Shown: positions 34,616 to 43,571, counted from the stretch's first letter. The stretch is DNA of 64,000 nt from Agromyces bauzanensis (GCF_014645655.1 NZ_BMMD01000016.1:1-64000), one strand, 5' to 3'. Made by a program: numbers and translations. Notes: a model not told the origin generated them from the letters alone.

Positions 34616-36251
34616 GAACGCGCCCCAACTGTGTCCGCACGACGCTCGCGAGCCGCTCCGACTCCGCGAACTGCGCGAGGAGCTCGCTCTGCAGTCGCTC
34701 GAGCTTCTCTTGGATCGGTTCCCCGTCGTCGTCGACCTCCGCTGCGCCGACATATCGCCCCGGCGTCAGCGCGTAGTCCGCAGCCTTGATCTCGTCGAGC
34801 GTCGCCGAGTAGCAGAACCCTGCTTCGTCCGCGTACGCCGGCAGCGCGGCATCCGTCGCTTCGACAGGCTCAGCGATCGACTTCGTGCCGCGCCAGGCAT
34901 GGAACGTGTTCGCGATCTTCGCAATGTCGCTGTCGCTCAACGCGCGCTCGGCGCGGTCGACCATGTATCCGAGGTTTCGGGCATCGATGAAGAGCACCTG
35001 GCCCGTGCGGTCGATCGCACCACCCGGGCCGCCGGCCTTGTCGCGAGCGAAGAACCAGACACACACCGGAATGCCGGTCGAGCGGAACAGCTGCGTGGGC
35101 AGCGCGACCATGCACGACACGAGGTCGGCCTCGACGATCTGCGCCCGGATCTGTCCCTCGCCGCCCGAGTTCGACGACATCGAGCCGTTCGCCATGACCA
35201 CGGCGCCCTGCCCGCCTGGGCCGAGCTTCGAGAGGATGTGCTGGATCCACGCGTAGTTCGCGTTGCGGGTGGGCGGCACGCCGTAGCGCCAGCGCGGGTC
35301 CTGTTCATTGCGCGCCCAGTCCTTGATGTTGAACGGCGGATTCGACATCACGTAGTCGGCTTGCATGTCGGCGTGCAGGTCACGAGCGAACGTGTCTCCC
35401 CAACGCGGGCCGAGGTTGCCGTTCAGGCCGTGAATTGCGAGGTTCATCTTCGCGAGGCGCCAGGTGCGCTCGTTGAGCTCCTGCCCATAGACCGAGATGT
35501 CGCTGCCCTCGCGATCGTGGGCCTCGAGGAACTTCTCGGCCTGCACGAACATGCCACCCGACCCGCACGCCGGGTCGTAGACGCGGCCGCTCGTCGGCTC
35601 CAGGACCTCGACGAGCACGCGCACCACCCCCGCCGGCGTGAAGAACTCTCCGCCCCGCTTGCCCTCGGCACGCGCGAACTTCTCGAGGAAGTACTCGTAG
35701 ACCTCGCCCAGCAGGTCGCGGGCGCGCTTCGCCCCGTCGCCGGTGAACCGCGCCGAATTTAGGAGATCCATGAGCTCGCCGAGGCGGCGCTGGTCGACGT
35801 TGTCGCGGTTGAAGATGCGCGGCAGCGTCGCCGCGAGCGACGGATTCGCGGTCATGATCGCGTTCATCGCCTCATCGATGAGTTGACCGATCGACTTCGC
35901 CGGCTCGCCACCTGTCGGAGGCAGACCCTTCGCGTTCTGGGCGAGGAACCCCCAGCGCGCGGCATCCGGAACCCAGAACACCCCGCGACCGGTGTACTCG
36001 TCGACATCGTCGATGAGCTGCGCTACCTGCTCGTCGTTCATGCCGTCGGCGCGCAGCTCGGCTGCGATCTGCCCGCGGCGCTCGTCGAACGCGTCGCTCA
36101 CGTACTTGAGGAACACGAGCCCGAGGATCACGTCTTTGTACTGCGACGCATCCATCGAGCCGCGCAGCTTGTCGGCGGCCTTCCAGAGCGTGTCCTTCAG
36201 CTCCTTCATGGTTGAGGGGGTCGCGGGGGCGGGCTTGGTTCTCGGGGGCAT
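34608..36251 (-). CDS. hsdM: Type I restriction-modification adenine methyltransferase
   Basis: 547 residues. The N-terminal helical HsdM domain (MKELKDTLWKAADKLRGSMD) is followed by the N6-adenine methylase core with SAM motif I YDPACGSGGMFVQAEKFLEA and catalytic motif IV YVMSNPPFNIKDW. The C-terminal part ends in a coiled region. It methylates the site chosen by HsdS and protects the host. The ATG at 36251 has GAAAGGAA upstream. A pseudo-methylase gene lies 45 bp upstream on the same strand, so transcription probably starts before it. Confidence 0.97.
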   Translation of the reverse strand: MPPRTKPAPATPSTMKELKDTLWKAADKLRGSMDASQYKDVILGLVFLKYVSDAFDERRGQIAAELRADGMNDEQVAQLIDDVDEYTGRGVFWVPDAARWGFLAQNAKGLPPTGGEPAKSIGQLIDEAMNAIMTANPSLAATLPRIFNRDNVDQRRLGELMDLLNSARFTGDGAKRARDLLGEVYEYFLEKFARAEGKRGGEFFTPAGVVRVLVEVLEPTSGRVYDPACGSGGMFVQAEKFLEAHDREGSDISVYGQELNERTWRLAKMNLAIHGLNGNLGPRWGDTFARDLHADMQADYVMSNPPFNIKDWARNEQDPRWRYGVPPTRNANYAWIQHILSKLGPGGQGAVVMANGSMSSNSGGEGQIRAQIVEADLVSCMVALPTQLFRSTGIPVCVWFFARDKAGGPGGAIDRTGQVLFIDARNLGYMVDRAERALSDSDIAKIANTFHAWRGTKSIAEPVEATDAALPAYADEAGFCYSATLDEIKAADYALTPGRYVGAAEVDDDGEPIQEKLERLQSELLAQFAESERLASVVRTQLGRVHV

Positions 36252-36296
36252 TGGGTTCCTTTCGGTTGGTCTCGGTGCGCGACGCTGCTCGCGGAG

Positions 36297-38342
36297 CTAC
36301 TCGGCCAGCGGTTCGGTGAGGGTCAGCGTTCCGGCGGTCGTTCCCGCCACGATCAGATGCTCGAGTTCCTCGAGCCCGGCGGTCCGCTGCAGCGCCTCAG
36401 CGCGAGCACTGCGGAGGTCGGCGAGGGCGCGCGCGAGCGGCGCTCGCTGGTCGGTCGCGACGCGGCGCACCGTCCATGCACGCCACGGCGTCGCGGGCGC
36501 GCTTCGCGCGATGTCCATGGCGAGGACGTCGGGCAGCAGGCCTGCGTCATCGTCGCGGTTGATGCGCAGCACGCGGGCGGGCGCCATCACGACCGATGAG
36601 CCGTCATAGTCCACCCAGGCGGCGGGCTCGGCACCGGTCAGGAACACGACGTCGCCGGGTTCGGTGAGACGCGCCGACGGGTATGTCGCGGCGAGGCGAA
36701 GTCGGTCGATCCGCCGGTCGCCCGGCGTGCGCTCGCCGCGCACCTCTTCGGGGCCGATCACGGTGAATCCCGAACGGTCGTCGGCCGCGAGGTCGCCGAC
36801 ATCGAGTCGCGAGCCAGGCACGTAACGTACGTGGCCCTCACGCACCAGGTCGGCGAGTGTCGCCGGCGGCACGCGAGTCGGGGAAGCGGAGGGCACAGCC
36901 GCGCGCAGGGAGGTCGGCACGGAATCCGCGCCGAGATCGTCCACGATCTGATCGAAGCGAGCGGATGCCTCGGCGTCGACCTTGGCCCGTTCGGGGGCAT
37001 GGCGCAGCGACCCGCCGGCATCGAGCAGCGAGCCGGAGCGTGCGAGCACCCTGCTGGTGGGAGTCACGCGCGTGAAGGTGAACGAGTGCGCATGCACCGC
37101 CTGCCGGTCGCCCATGGCCGCGGCGAGATCGCCGACGAGATCGGCGCGCACGACCGGCGTGAGCTCGAACGTGCTGAGATCGGAGAGCATCGTCCAACGA
37201 TCGGCGATGGCGATGCCCTCGTGCGCCGGTCCGAGCACCCAGATCGCCAGGTGCTGGCGCGGCGCCGATGGCAGGAGTCCGGCCGGAAGCCGCACGATCG
37301 CTCGAACCCGATCGGTGCGCAGCACCTGCGAGCGGAGGGCGGCCGCCTGCGGTTGGAGCCCGCCGTCGACGAGCACCGACGACGGCGCGACCACGACCGC
37401 TCGCTGCGCGGCATCCATCTGCAGTGCGATCTGGTCGACGGCCGACAGTGTGGCCATGGCGTCGAGCGCCCCACCATCGGGTGAGGGGTACTGCGCCACG
37501 TTCACGACCGGTCCGCTCACCTGGAAGTCGCCGACGGCGTCGACGGCGAGTCCGGTTCGCGGAACGCCATGGGCGAGCAGGCGTCGGCGCAGGAGCCTCG
37601 CCGCCGACGTGTCGCCGTCGGCACTCATCACGACCGGGTCGGCGACATCCGTCAGCCGGTCGACGATATCGATCAGCCGATCGGCGCACGCGCCGGTGGG
37701 ATCCGCGAAACGCGGTGCCGCGGCATCCGCCAGCGGATTCGTCAGGGCGAGCTCGATCGCGATCTCGGCGCACAGCGATGCGGCCTCGGCGGCGAGTTCC
37801 GATCTCCCGTCATCGCGACTCGAACGCCGGTGCGCGACGAGCGTGTGCTCGAACGCCGGAGCGACCCCGTATGCCGCCTCCACGAGCTGATCGGCGTGCC
37901 GCGCCATCCGCTCGAGGCCCGACTTGACGCGATCGAGCTCGCGGAACAACGCCTCGTCGTCGGGATCGGTCTCGTCAGCGAGATCGATCAGGTCGTCCCG
38001 CGCCAGCGCCCCGAGTTCAGACCCGTGCGCGGCTCGAAGGGCGAGCAGGGACGTGATGACGTCGAGGTACGAACCATCGAACCCCTGAGGTCTGGCATAG
38101 AGGGCCGCCTCGGTGAGCGCGTCTGGGTTGTTTCCGTGATTGGTGTCGACCAGCCAGCGCGCGACCGCGACGGCGTCGAAGAGTTCGATGCCACCCTTCG
38201 TCTCGCGAGGGCCGGGGAACGCGCCCGGGCCGCTCGAAAACCGCTTGCGCCACACCGACACGACGGCGCGCTGGACGCGGGCCAGCCGTGCGATGTCGGC
38301 GAGGCCGATTCGAAGGTCGGTCGCTTCTGCGACAGTGGTCAT
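36297..38342 (-). CDS. HTH plus degenerate N6-methylase plus specificity-like fusion protein
   Basis: 681 residues. Residues 1-75 form a helix-turn-helix (LRIGLADIARLARVQRAVVS, then FDAVAVARWLVDTNHGNNP). The middle follows an N6-methylase fold, but the SAM motif is FADPTGACADRLIDI instead of DPACGSGG, and the NPPF catalytic motif appears as NVAQYPSPDGG, so methylation is unlikely. The last third resembles an HsdS recognition domain with spacer (LTEPGDVVFLTGAEPAAWV; LADLRSARAEALQRTAGLEE). The ATG at 38342 has GGAGG upstream. It opens the RM island and is a plausible DNA-binding controller or architectural partner of HsdM/S. Confidence 0.75.
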   Translation of the reverse strand: MTTVAEATDLRIGLADIARLARVQRAVVSVWRKRFSSGPGAFPGPRETKGGIELFDAVAVARWLVDTNHGNNPDALTEAALYARPQGFDGSYLDVITSLLALRAAHGSELGALARDDLIDLADETDPDDEALFRELDRVKSGLERMARHADQLVEAAYGVAPAFEHTLVAHRRSSRDDGRSELAAEAASLCAEIAIELALTNPLADAAAPRFADPTGACADRLIDIVDRLTDVADPVVMSADGDTSAARLLRRRLLAHGVPRTGLAVDAVGDFQVSGPVVNVAQYPSPDGGALDAMATLSAVDQIALQMDAAQRAVVVAPSSVLVDGGLQPQAAALRSQVLRTDRVRAIVRLPAGLLPSAPRQHLAIWVLGPAHEGIAIADRWTMLSDLSTFELTPVVRADLVGDLAAAMGDRQAVHAHSFTFTRVTPTSRVLARSGSLLDAGGSLRHAPERAKVDAEASARFDQIVDDLGADSVPTSLRAAVPSASPTRVPPATLADLVREGHVRYVPGSRLDVGDLAADDRSGFTVIGPEEVRGERTPGDRRIDRLRLAATYPSARLTEPGDVVFLTGAEPAAWVDYDGSSVVMAPARVLRINRDDDAGLLPDVLAMDIARSAPATPWRAWTVRRVATDQRAPLARALADLRSARAEALQRTAGLEELEHLIVAGTTAGTLTLTEPLAE

Positions 38343-38526
38343 CGGCCGCCTCCGCTCGTCGATCGGGGCCAGTCGCGTGGCCCGGCATGCGTCACGATAG
38401 CGGGTCCTGCCGTCGCACTCGCGGCGCATCGCCGATAACTCCTCTTATCGGATGCCTCGCGCCGACTGCTGCCTCTTCCGCTCTACCTTCAACGACGTCC
38501 CCAACGCCGAACGAAGGAGCCAGAAC

Positions 38527-38808
38527 ATGCCGTTCATCCGTCGAGTCAGGGTGCAGTCGCCCGGGCTCCGAAGCGAGCACATCACGGCCGTGCAGTACTC
38601 CAAGACGATGTCCGGGCCGCTCACGGTCGCGTCGACCGACGCGATGGTTCGCGCCATCGACGCCGGCACCGTCATCTACAGCCGCCACGACGTCACCGGA
38701 GCCCAGGCGCTGGTGATCACCCGCGCCGGCATCAACGGCCGGCGCCATCTCACGACCGTCGCCGACGGGCGGGAGACCGACAACCTCCTGCAGCTACCGC
38801 GGTTCTGA
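38527..38808 (+). CDS. DUF3892-type small protein
   Basis: 93 residues. Starts PFIRRVRVQSPGLRSEHITA and closes with HLTTVADGRETDNLLQLPRF; the closing VADG-TDNLL-LPRF block is the hallmark of DUF3892, a small family of unknown function often adjoining defence and mobile genes. GAAGGAG precedes the ATG at 38527. It is the first of four plus-strand genes spaced 11, 58 and -1 bp apart, running divergently from the RM island, 184 bp from the pseudo-methylase start. Confidence 0.85.
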   Translation: MPFIRRVRVQSPGLRSEHITAVQYSKTMSGPLTVASTDAMVRAIDAGTVIYSRHDVTGAQALVITRAGINGRRHLTTVADGRETDNLLQLPRF

Positions 38809-38819
38809 AGGAACCCATC

Positions 38820-39341
38820 ATGACCGAAGAGTCCAATCCACAGGTCGACGTTCAGGCTGAACCCGACAAGCGCGCCGACATCGCCGATCCTGCTGTTCCG
38901 GGCACGCCGCCGGACGCAGGCACCCCGAGTACGCGACATCTCGCCTTCGGAGCAGCCGGCATCGGGATCGGTCTCATCGCAGGCGTCGTCGTCGGCGCAC
39001 TCGCGGGGCCGCTGTTCGGTGCCATCACGGCCGCCGTGACCCCGAGTCCCATCACGAGGGCCGTGGAGACCTGCGATGTCGCCGACAACGCCTGGATCGT
39101 CGTGGGCGACGACGGCGACAGCGTGTCGCTGCAGACCGAGGGCGATGAAACCAGCGGGGCGGAACTCACCGACGTCGTCTGCGTGCTCGTGGAACTCGAC
39201 GTGCCCGACAGCGTCATCACTCGCATGGACAGCACCCGCGCGCTCGATGGGCGCCAGACCGCCGAGTGGGACGACCTCTCGGCGTCGTGGGGCTATCACC
39301 CCTCGAACGGCCTCGACATCGTGATCGAGTTCACCGGCTGA
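38820..39341 (+). CDS. Single-pass membrane protein of unknown function
   Basis: 173 residues: a hydrophilic acidic start of about 45 residues, one Gly/Ala-rich helix (about 48-75, FGAAGIGIGLIAGVVVGALA), then an extracytoplasmic domain of about 95 residues with two Cys (VETCDVADNAWIVVGDDGD, TDVVCVLVELDVPDSVI) that may form a disulfide. GAAGGAAC lies before the ATG at 38820. It lies 11 bp after the DUF3892 gene, so the two are co-transcribed. No family recognised. Confidence 0.75.
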   Translation: MTEESNPQVDVQAEPDKRADIADPAVPGTPPDAGTPSTRHLAFGAAGIGIGLIAGVVVGALAGPLFGAITAAVTPSPITRAVETCDVADNAWIVVGDDGDSVSLQTEGDETSGAELTDVVCVLVELDVPDSVITRMDSTRALDGRQTAEWDDLSASWGYHPSNGLDIVIEFTG

Positions 39342-39399
39342 CCCGGCGTTGCTCGCCCGCGACACACTCCCAACCCAACCAAGTGAAAGGCAACCACTC

Positions 39400-39942
39400 A
39401 TGAACACTCGCATCAGCATCACCGCCGCCGCCATCCTGCTCACCGGCCTGGCCCTCACCGGGTGCGCACAGACCGGCGGAGCGACGACCTCGCGCGACGA
39501 GCCCGCGGCCGTGGCATCCGACGCACCGGCGCCGGCGCAGCCCGACGTGACACCGTTCGGGGGGACTTTCACCTACGAGGACGGTGTCGCCCTGACCGTC
39601 GCTGCCCCGGCGCCCTACACTCCGTCGCAGTACGCGGCCGGCGCGACACAACCGAACAACGTCACCATCACCTTCACGGTCGTCAACGGCAGCGACGCGA
39701 CCATCGAACTGCTCTCGATGCCCGAAGTCACCTCGGGAGGAGTGAAGGGCGAGTCGATCACCGACCTGTCGAACGACACCGTGGCGCTCGAGCCCTTCGG
39801 GGGCAACGCCGACGTGCTCCCAGGGCAGTCGTTCTCGTGGACCATGGCGTACTCGCTGGCGGATGCCGCAGACGTGACCGTGTCGATCGCGCCGACGCCG
39901 TTCGAATACGGCGCGGCCATCTTCTCAACGGTGGCCGGCTGA
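39400..39942 (+). CDS. Secreted lipoprotein with Ig-like domain
   Basis: 180 residues. A lipoprotein signal peptide runs from the ATG at 39400 to the lipobox LTGC (ITAAAILLTGLALTGCAQ), so the mature protein is anchored on the outer face. A short Thr/Ala/Pro linker precedes a beta-sandwich-like domain (TFTYEDGVALTVAAPAPY, VTITFTVVNGSDATIELLS, LPGQSFSWTMAYSLADA), the pattern of DUF4352-type/telokin-like secreted proteins. GAAAGG lies upstream. Its TGA overlaps the next ATG. It probably forms an envelope unit with its neighbours. Confidence 0.82.
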   Translation: MNTRISITAAAILLTGLALTGCAQTGGATTSRDEPAAVASDAPAPAQPDVTPFGGTFTYEDGVALTVAAPAPYTPSQYAAGATQPNNVTITFTVVNGSDATIELLSMPEVTSGGVKGESITDLSNDTVALEPFGGNADVLPGQSFSWTMAYSLADAADVTVSIAPTPFEYGAAIFSTVAG

Positions 39943-40523
39943 TGTCCGGGGAGGCCACGGCTGACCAGAGCGCGGTGCCGGCGGGAAGTCAGCTCGCCGG
40001 CAAGAAGTCGTGGAATCCGCTGCTCCTGGCGCTGATCGCGGCCGGTGTCATCGCCGTCGTGGCCCTCGTCGCGGTCGTGACACTCAGCGTGACGCGCGTG
40101 AACGAGACCACGGAGCTTCGCGAGGCGCTCGAGAGCGAACAGGACCGCGCCGAGAGCCTGAGCGGTCAGCTCGAGACCTACAAGGACCGTGAGCTCGACC
40201 TCATCGAGCGTGAAGGCGCGGTCGACACGCGAGAAGCGGAACTCGACCGGCGCGAGACCGAGATCTCGACGACGGAGGAGCGGGTCGCCGCGACGACGCT
40301 CAAGGACGGGTACGTCTACACGGTGGGCTCGACCATGGAAGCGGGGACGTACCAGGCGGACGCCACCGGGAGCAGCTGCTACTGGGTGGTCACCGTCTCG
40401 GGAACCAACTACTCCGACATCGTGGAGAACGACTACGGCACCATGGGCAGCATCACCGTCACTGTGGCAGCTGGGCAGGACTTCAGGTCCAGCGATTGCG
40501 GCGACTGGACGAAGGTGGGTTGA
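39942..40523 (+). CDS. Membrane protein with coiled coil and extracytoplasmic beta domain
   Basis: 193 residues: short cytoplasmic start, one helix (about 28-50, LLLALIAAGVIAVVALVAVV), a charged coiled coil of about 65 residues (ELREALESEQDRAESLSGQL onward, heptad-like), then a C-terminal beta domain with MEAGTYQADATGSSCYWVV and two cysteines likely disulfide-bonded. The coiled coil would hold the domain away from the membrane and may multimerise. Its ATG shares bases with the lipoprotein stop (TGATG). No known function. Confidence 0.78.
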   Translation: MSGEATADQSAVPAGSQLAGKKSWNPLLLALIAAGVIAVVALVAVVTLSVTRVNETTELREALESEQDRAESLSGQLETYKDRELDLIEREGAVDTREAELDRRETEISTTEERVAATTLKDGYVYTVGSTMEAGTYQADATGSSCYWVVTVSGTNYSDIVENDYGTMGSITVTVAAGQDFRSSDCGDWTKVG

Positions 40524-40583
40524 GCACCGACCCCGGCCGGCGCGGGGGCGCTGGCCCTTCGGCTGCTCGCGACATCCGTGAGA

Positions 40584-41495
40584 TCAACCCGCGGTGAACT
40601 CGACGCCCGCGACATCCTTGAACCGGGCTCGCATGACCTCGATCGCCTCGGTGTTCTCGTCGACGAGCACGAAATGCCGGCCGAGCGTCGCCGCGACCGC
40701 GCCGGTCGTGCCCGACCCCGCGAAGAAATCGAGCACCCAGTCGCCCTCGCGCGTCGACGCCTGCACGATGCGGCGAAGGATCCCCTCGGGCTTCTGCGTC
40801 GGGTACCCCGTCTTCTCGCGCCCGGTCGGCGACACGATCGTGTGCCACCACACGTCGGTCGGCAGCTTGCCGAGCTCGGCCTTCTCGGGCGTCACGAGCC
40901 CGGGCGCCATGTACGGCTCGCGATCGACGGCGCTCGAGTCGAACCAGTAGCGGGCTGGGTCCTTCACGTACACGAGGATCGTGTCGTGCTTCGTCGGCCA
41001 CTTGCGCTTCGCCTTGGCGCCGTAGTCGTAGGCCCACACGATCTCGTTCAGGAAGCACTCCCGCCCGAACAGCGCGTCGAGCAGCACCTTCGCGTAGTGC
41101 GCCTCCCGGTAGTCGAGATGCAGGTAGAGCGTGCCGTCGTCGGCGAGCACGCGCCACGCCTCCGTGAGCCGAGGCTCGAGGAACGCCCAGTAGTCCTCGA
41201 AGCGGTCGTCGTAGCGCAGCAGGTCGCCGCGGATGCGCTCGTACTGGCGGCCCTGGAAGCCGGTGATGGTTCCGGATGCCGCGGGGCGCGGGGCATCCGT
41301 CACCTGCTCGCCATCCGAGCCCGCGGCGAGCGCGGTCGCCGCGACCCGCACGTGACGCGTCGCCCGCCGCGCCTGCATGCGCCCGGTGTTGAACGGCGGA
41401 TCCAGGTACACCAGCGTGAAGCGCCCGTCGGGCAGGGTCGGCAGCACGTCGAGGTTTTCAGCGTGGATGATGCGGTCGGGTTCGTCGGATGCCAC
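40584..41495 (-). CDS. Beta-class DNA methyltransferase, no restriction partner nearby
   Basis: 303 residues. The catalytic motif TLVYLDPPFNTGR precedes the target-recognition region, and the SAM motif DFFAGSGTTGAVAATLG lies near the C-terminus: the beta order of N4-cytosine/N6-adenine methylases. The middle holds LRYDDRFEDYWAFLEPRL and YDYGAKAKRKWPTKHDTILV. No endonuclease gene adjoins it, and it is separated from the type I island by the four-gene membrane cluster, so it is probably an orphan regulatory methylase. Confidence 0.9.
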   Translation of the reverse strand: MASDEPDRIIHAENLDVLPTLPDGRFTLVYLDPPFNTGRMQARRATRHVRVAATALAAGSDGEQVTDAPRPAASGTITGFQGRQYERIRGDLLRYDDRFEDYWAFLEPRLTEAWRVLADDGTLYLHLDYREAHYAKVLLDALFGRECFLNEIVWAYDYGAKAKRKWPTKHDTILVYVKDPARYWFDSSAVDREPYMAPGLVTPEKAELGKLPTDVWWHTIVSPTGREKTGYPTQKPEGILRRIVQASTREGDWVLDFFAGSGTTGAVAATLGRHFVLVDENTEAIEVMRARFKDVAGVEFTAG

Positions 41496-41564
41496 GGCTC
41501 CAGTCTGCCAGCGGGTTCACCTCATCGCGCGGTCGGCGTAGGGTGGCGCGGGAGGGGGTCCGAC

Positions 41565-42068
41565 ATGCGAGTGATGGTGGTCTACGAGTCCATCTGGGGA
41601 AACACCGAGCAGATCGCGCGCGAGATCGCTGCGGGCATCGGGGCTGAGACGGTCGATGTCGTGGATGCGGCATCCGCACCGCCCGCGATCGAAGACGACG
41701 TCGACCTGCTGGTGGTCGGCGGGCCGACGCACGCGTTCTCGATGTCGAGCACGTCGACCCGCGAGTCGGCGCGCCAGCAGGGCGCCACGCGGATCCCCGC
41801 GAGCGGCATCCGGGAGTGGATCGAGCGACTTTCGGCTCCCAGCAGCGCCGTGGCGGTGGCGACGTTCGACACGCGCACGGTCTCGCCGCGGCTGCCCGGG
41901 TCCGCCGCGAAGAAGGCGATGAAGAAGCTCGTCGCGCTCGGGTTCCGGCCCGCGGCCAAGCCCGAGACGTTCGGCGTGCACGGCTACTCGGGACCCATCG
42001 CCGACGGCGAGCTCGAACGCGCGAAGGCGTGGGGCGCAGGGCTCGAGGGCGTGCTGCCGCTCAGCTGA
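41565..42068 (+). CDS. Flavodoxin-family protein
   Basis: 167 residues. FMN-binding phosphate loop at the start (VVYESIWGNTEQIAREIA), then VDLLVVGGPTHAFSMSST, where the Thr-His-Ala-Phe aromatic stacks on the flavin, and AVAVATFDTR. It is an electron carrier or flavin-binding oxidoreductase subunit. GGGAGGGGG lies 8 bases before the ATG at 41565. It is divergent from the methyltransferase and convergent with the small membrane gene at 42099. Confidence 0.9.
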   Translation: MRVMVVYESIWGNTEQIAREIAAGIGAETVDVVDAASAPPAIEDDVDLLVVGGPTHAFSMSSTSTRESARQQGATRIPASGIREWIERLSAPSSAVAVATFDTRTVSPRLPGSAAKKAMKKLVALGFRPAAKPETFGVHGYSGPIADGELERAKAWGAGLEGVLPLS

Positions 42069-42098
42069 GAACACGGCGCCCGCGACCCGCGGAGCCCC

Positions 42099-42413
42099 TC
42101 AGCCGCGATCGATGTCGAGCCGGATGCGCCCGCGGAATCGATCGGGGTGCTCGTCGTCGGCGCCGTCGGAGGCGAACGCGATTCCCTTGTCGCCGTCGCC
42201 GGGCAGCGGTGCCGGCGCGGGCAGGCGGCTCTGGCGGTCGAGCTCAGCCTGCGCCTCGTGCTTGCGGGGCGCGAACACCTCGTCGCCGATCATCATGACG
42301 CCGCCGCCACCGCGGCGGGTCTTGTCGGAGAGGTCGATCCACCCGCGTCGCACGGCGAGCCATGCGCCGCCGACGACGAGCACGGCGATGCCGACCCAGA
42401 TCCACCAATCCAC
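42099..42413 (-). CDS. Small single-pass membrane protein
   Basis: 104 residues: an N-terminal helix right after the start (WWIWVGIAVLVVGGAWLAV), then a basic and later acidic cytoplasmic tail with GGVMMIGDEVFAPRKHEAQ. The GTG at 42413 has a perfect TACAAT -10 at 42420-42425, six bases away, so it is leaderless. The same layout is common in Microbacteriaceae; function unknown. Confidence 0.78.
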   Translation of the reverse strand: MDWWIWVGIAVLVVGGAWLAVRRGWIDLSDKTRRGGGGVMMIGDEVFAPRKHEAQAELDRQSRLPAPAPLPGDGDKGIAFASDGADDEHPDRFRGRIRLDIDRG

Positions 42414-42521
42414 CCGGCGATTGTACCGGGGATGGCTGAGCCTTCCTCGCGGGTTGTGGACGAGGCATCCGGATGCCTCGGAGGTATCGTCCACCGGAGC
42501 GCGCAGCGTCGCGCCCGCCCG

Positions 42522-43571
42522 TCAGGGCACGCGGTAGAGCCACTCCCGGGTCGAGAACTTCGACGCGACGAGTTCCTCCGCCTCGGCGAGCTCATCCGCA
42601 GTGACCGATCCGGGCATCGCGCCGTACAGTCCCGTGAATGTCTGCTTGAGTGCCTCGATGACCTCGGCGCGCGGCAGACCCGTCTGCGATCGCAGTGGAT
42701 CGACGCGCTTGGCCGCCGACGCGATGCCCTTGTCGCTGATCTTCTCGCGCCCGATGCGCAGCACCTCGAGCATCTTCTCGTTGTCGAGGTCGTACGCCAT
42801 GGTCACGTGATGCAGCACTCCGCCCGAGCCGAGTCGCTTCTGCGCGGCTCCGCCGATCTTGCCGGCAGGGCTCGCGATGTCGTTGAGCGGCTGGTACGTC
42901 GCCTCGACGCCGATGGAGCGCAGGCCCTGCAGCACCCAGTCGTCGAGGAACGCGTACGAGTCGGCGAAGCTCATGCCCTGCACGAGCTCGGCGGGCACGT
43001 AGAGCGAGTAGGTGACGACGCTCCCCTTCTCCATCATCATCGCGCCGCCCCCCGAGATGCGCCGCACGACCTCGAAGCCGTACCTCTCGGCCCCGTCGGG
43101 GTCGACCTCGTTGCGCACCGACTGGAACGAGCCGATCACGACCGCCGACTCCTCCCACTCCCAGAAGCGCAGCGTGGGCTTGCGCCGCCCCTCGCCGACC
43201 CGGGTGGCGAGCACCTCGTCGAGCGCCAGGTGCAGTCGGGGCGCCACGGCGGGGTCGTGCACGAGCTCCCATTCGTAGTTCGACCAGGTCGTGGCATCCG
43301 TCATCCCGCGTCGCACCGCGACCGCGACGGCGTCGGCCGAGAAGCCGAGCATCACCGCGTCGGGGCGCAGGCCCTTCGTGACCGCCGCGGCGATCTGCTT
43401 GGCGTCGGATGCCGCGGGAAGGCCCTCGAGCGCCCGGTTCAGGTCGTCGAGCGCCTCGTCGGGTTCGAGGAAGAAGTCGCCAGCCACGCGCGGGTTGCGG
43501 ATGACGCCGTCGACCACGTCGAAGTCGACGACCACGAGCTTGCCGCCGGGAACCTTGTACTCACCGTGCAT
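42522..43571 (-). CDS. lplA: Lipoate-protein ligase A family protein, accessory domain first
   Basis: 349 residues. Attaches lipoate (or octanoate) to E2 and GcvH proteins. Residues 1-90 form the accessory domain (MHGEYKVPGGKLVVVDFDVV), normally C-terminal in E. coli LplA. The catalytic biotin/lipoate-ligase fold follows, with FEVVRRISGGGAMMMEKGSV and the lysine loop DIASPAGKIGGAAQKRLGSG. The ATG at 43571 has TAGGCT at 43579-43584 seven bases upstream, so it is leaderless. No lipA/lipB genes lie in the window. Confidence 0.88.
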   Translation of the reverse strand: MHGEYKVPGGKLVVVDFDVVDGVIRNPRVAGDFFLEPDEALDDLNRALEGLPAASDAKQIAAAVTKGLRPDAVMLGFSADAVAVAVRRGMTDATTWSNYEWELVHDPAVAPRLHLALDEVLATRVGEGRRKPTLRFWEWEESAVVIGSFQSVRNEVDPDGAERYGFEVVRRISGGGAMMMEKGSVVTYSLYVPAELVQGMSFADSYAFLDDWVLQGLRSIGVEATYQPLNDIASPAGKIGGAAQKRLGSGGVLHHVTMAYDLDNEKMLEVLRIGREKISDKGIASAAKRVDPLRSQTGLPRAEVIEALKQTFTGLYGAMPGSVTADELAEAEELVASKFSTREWLYRVP

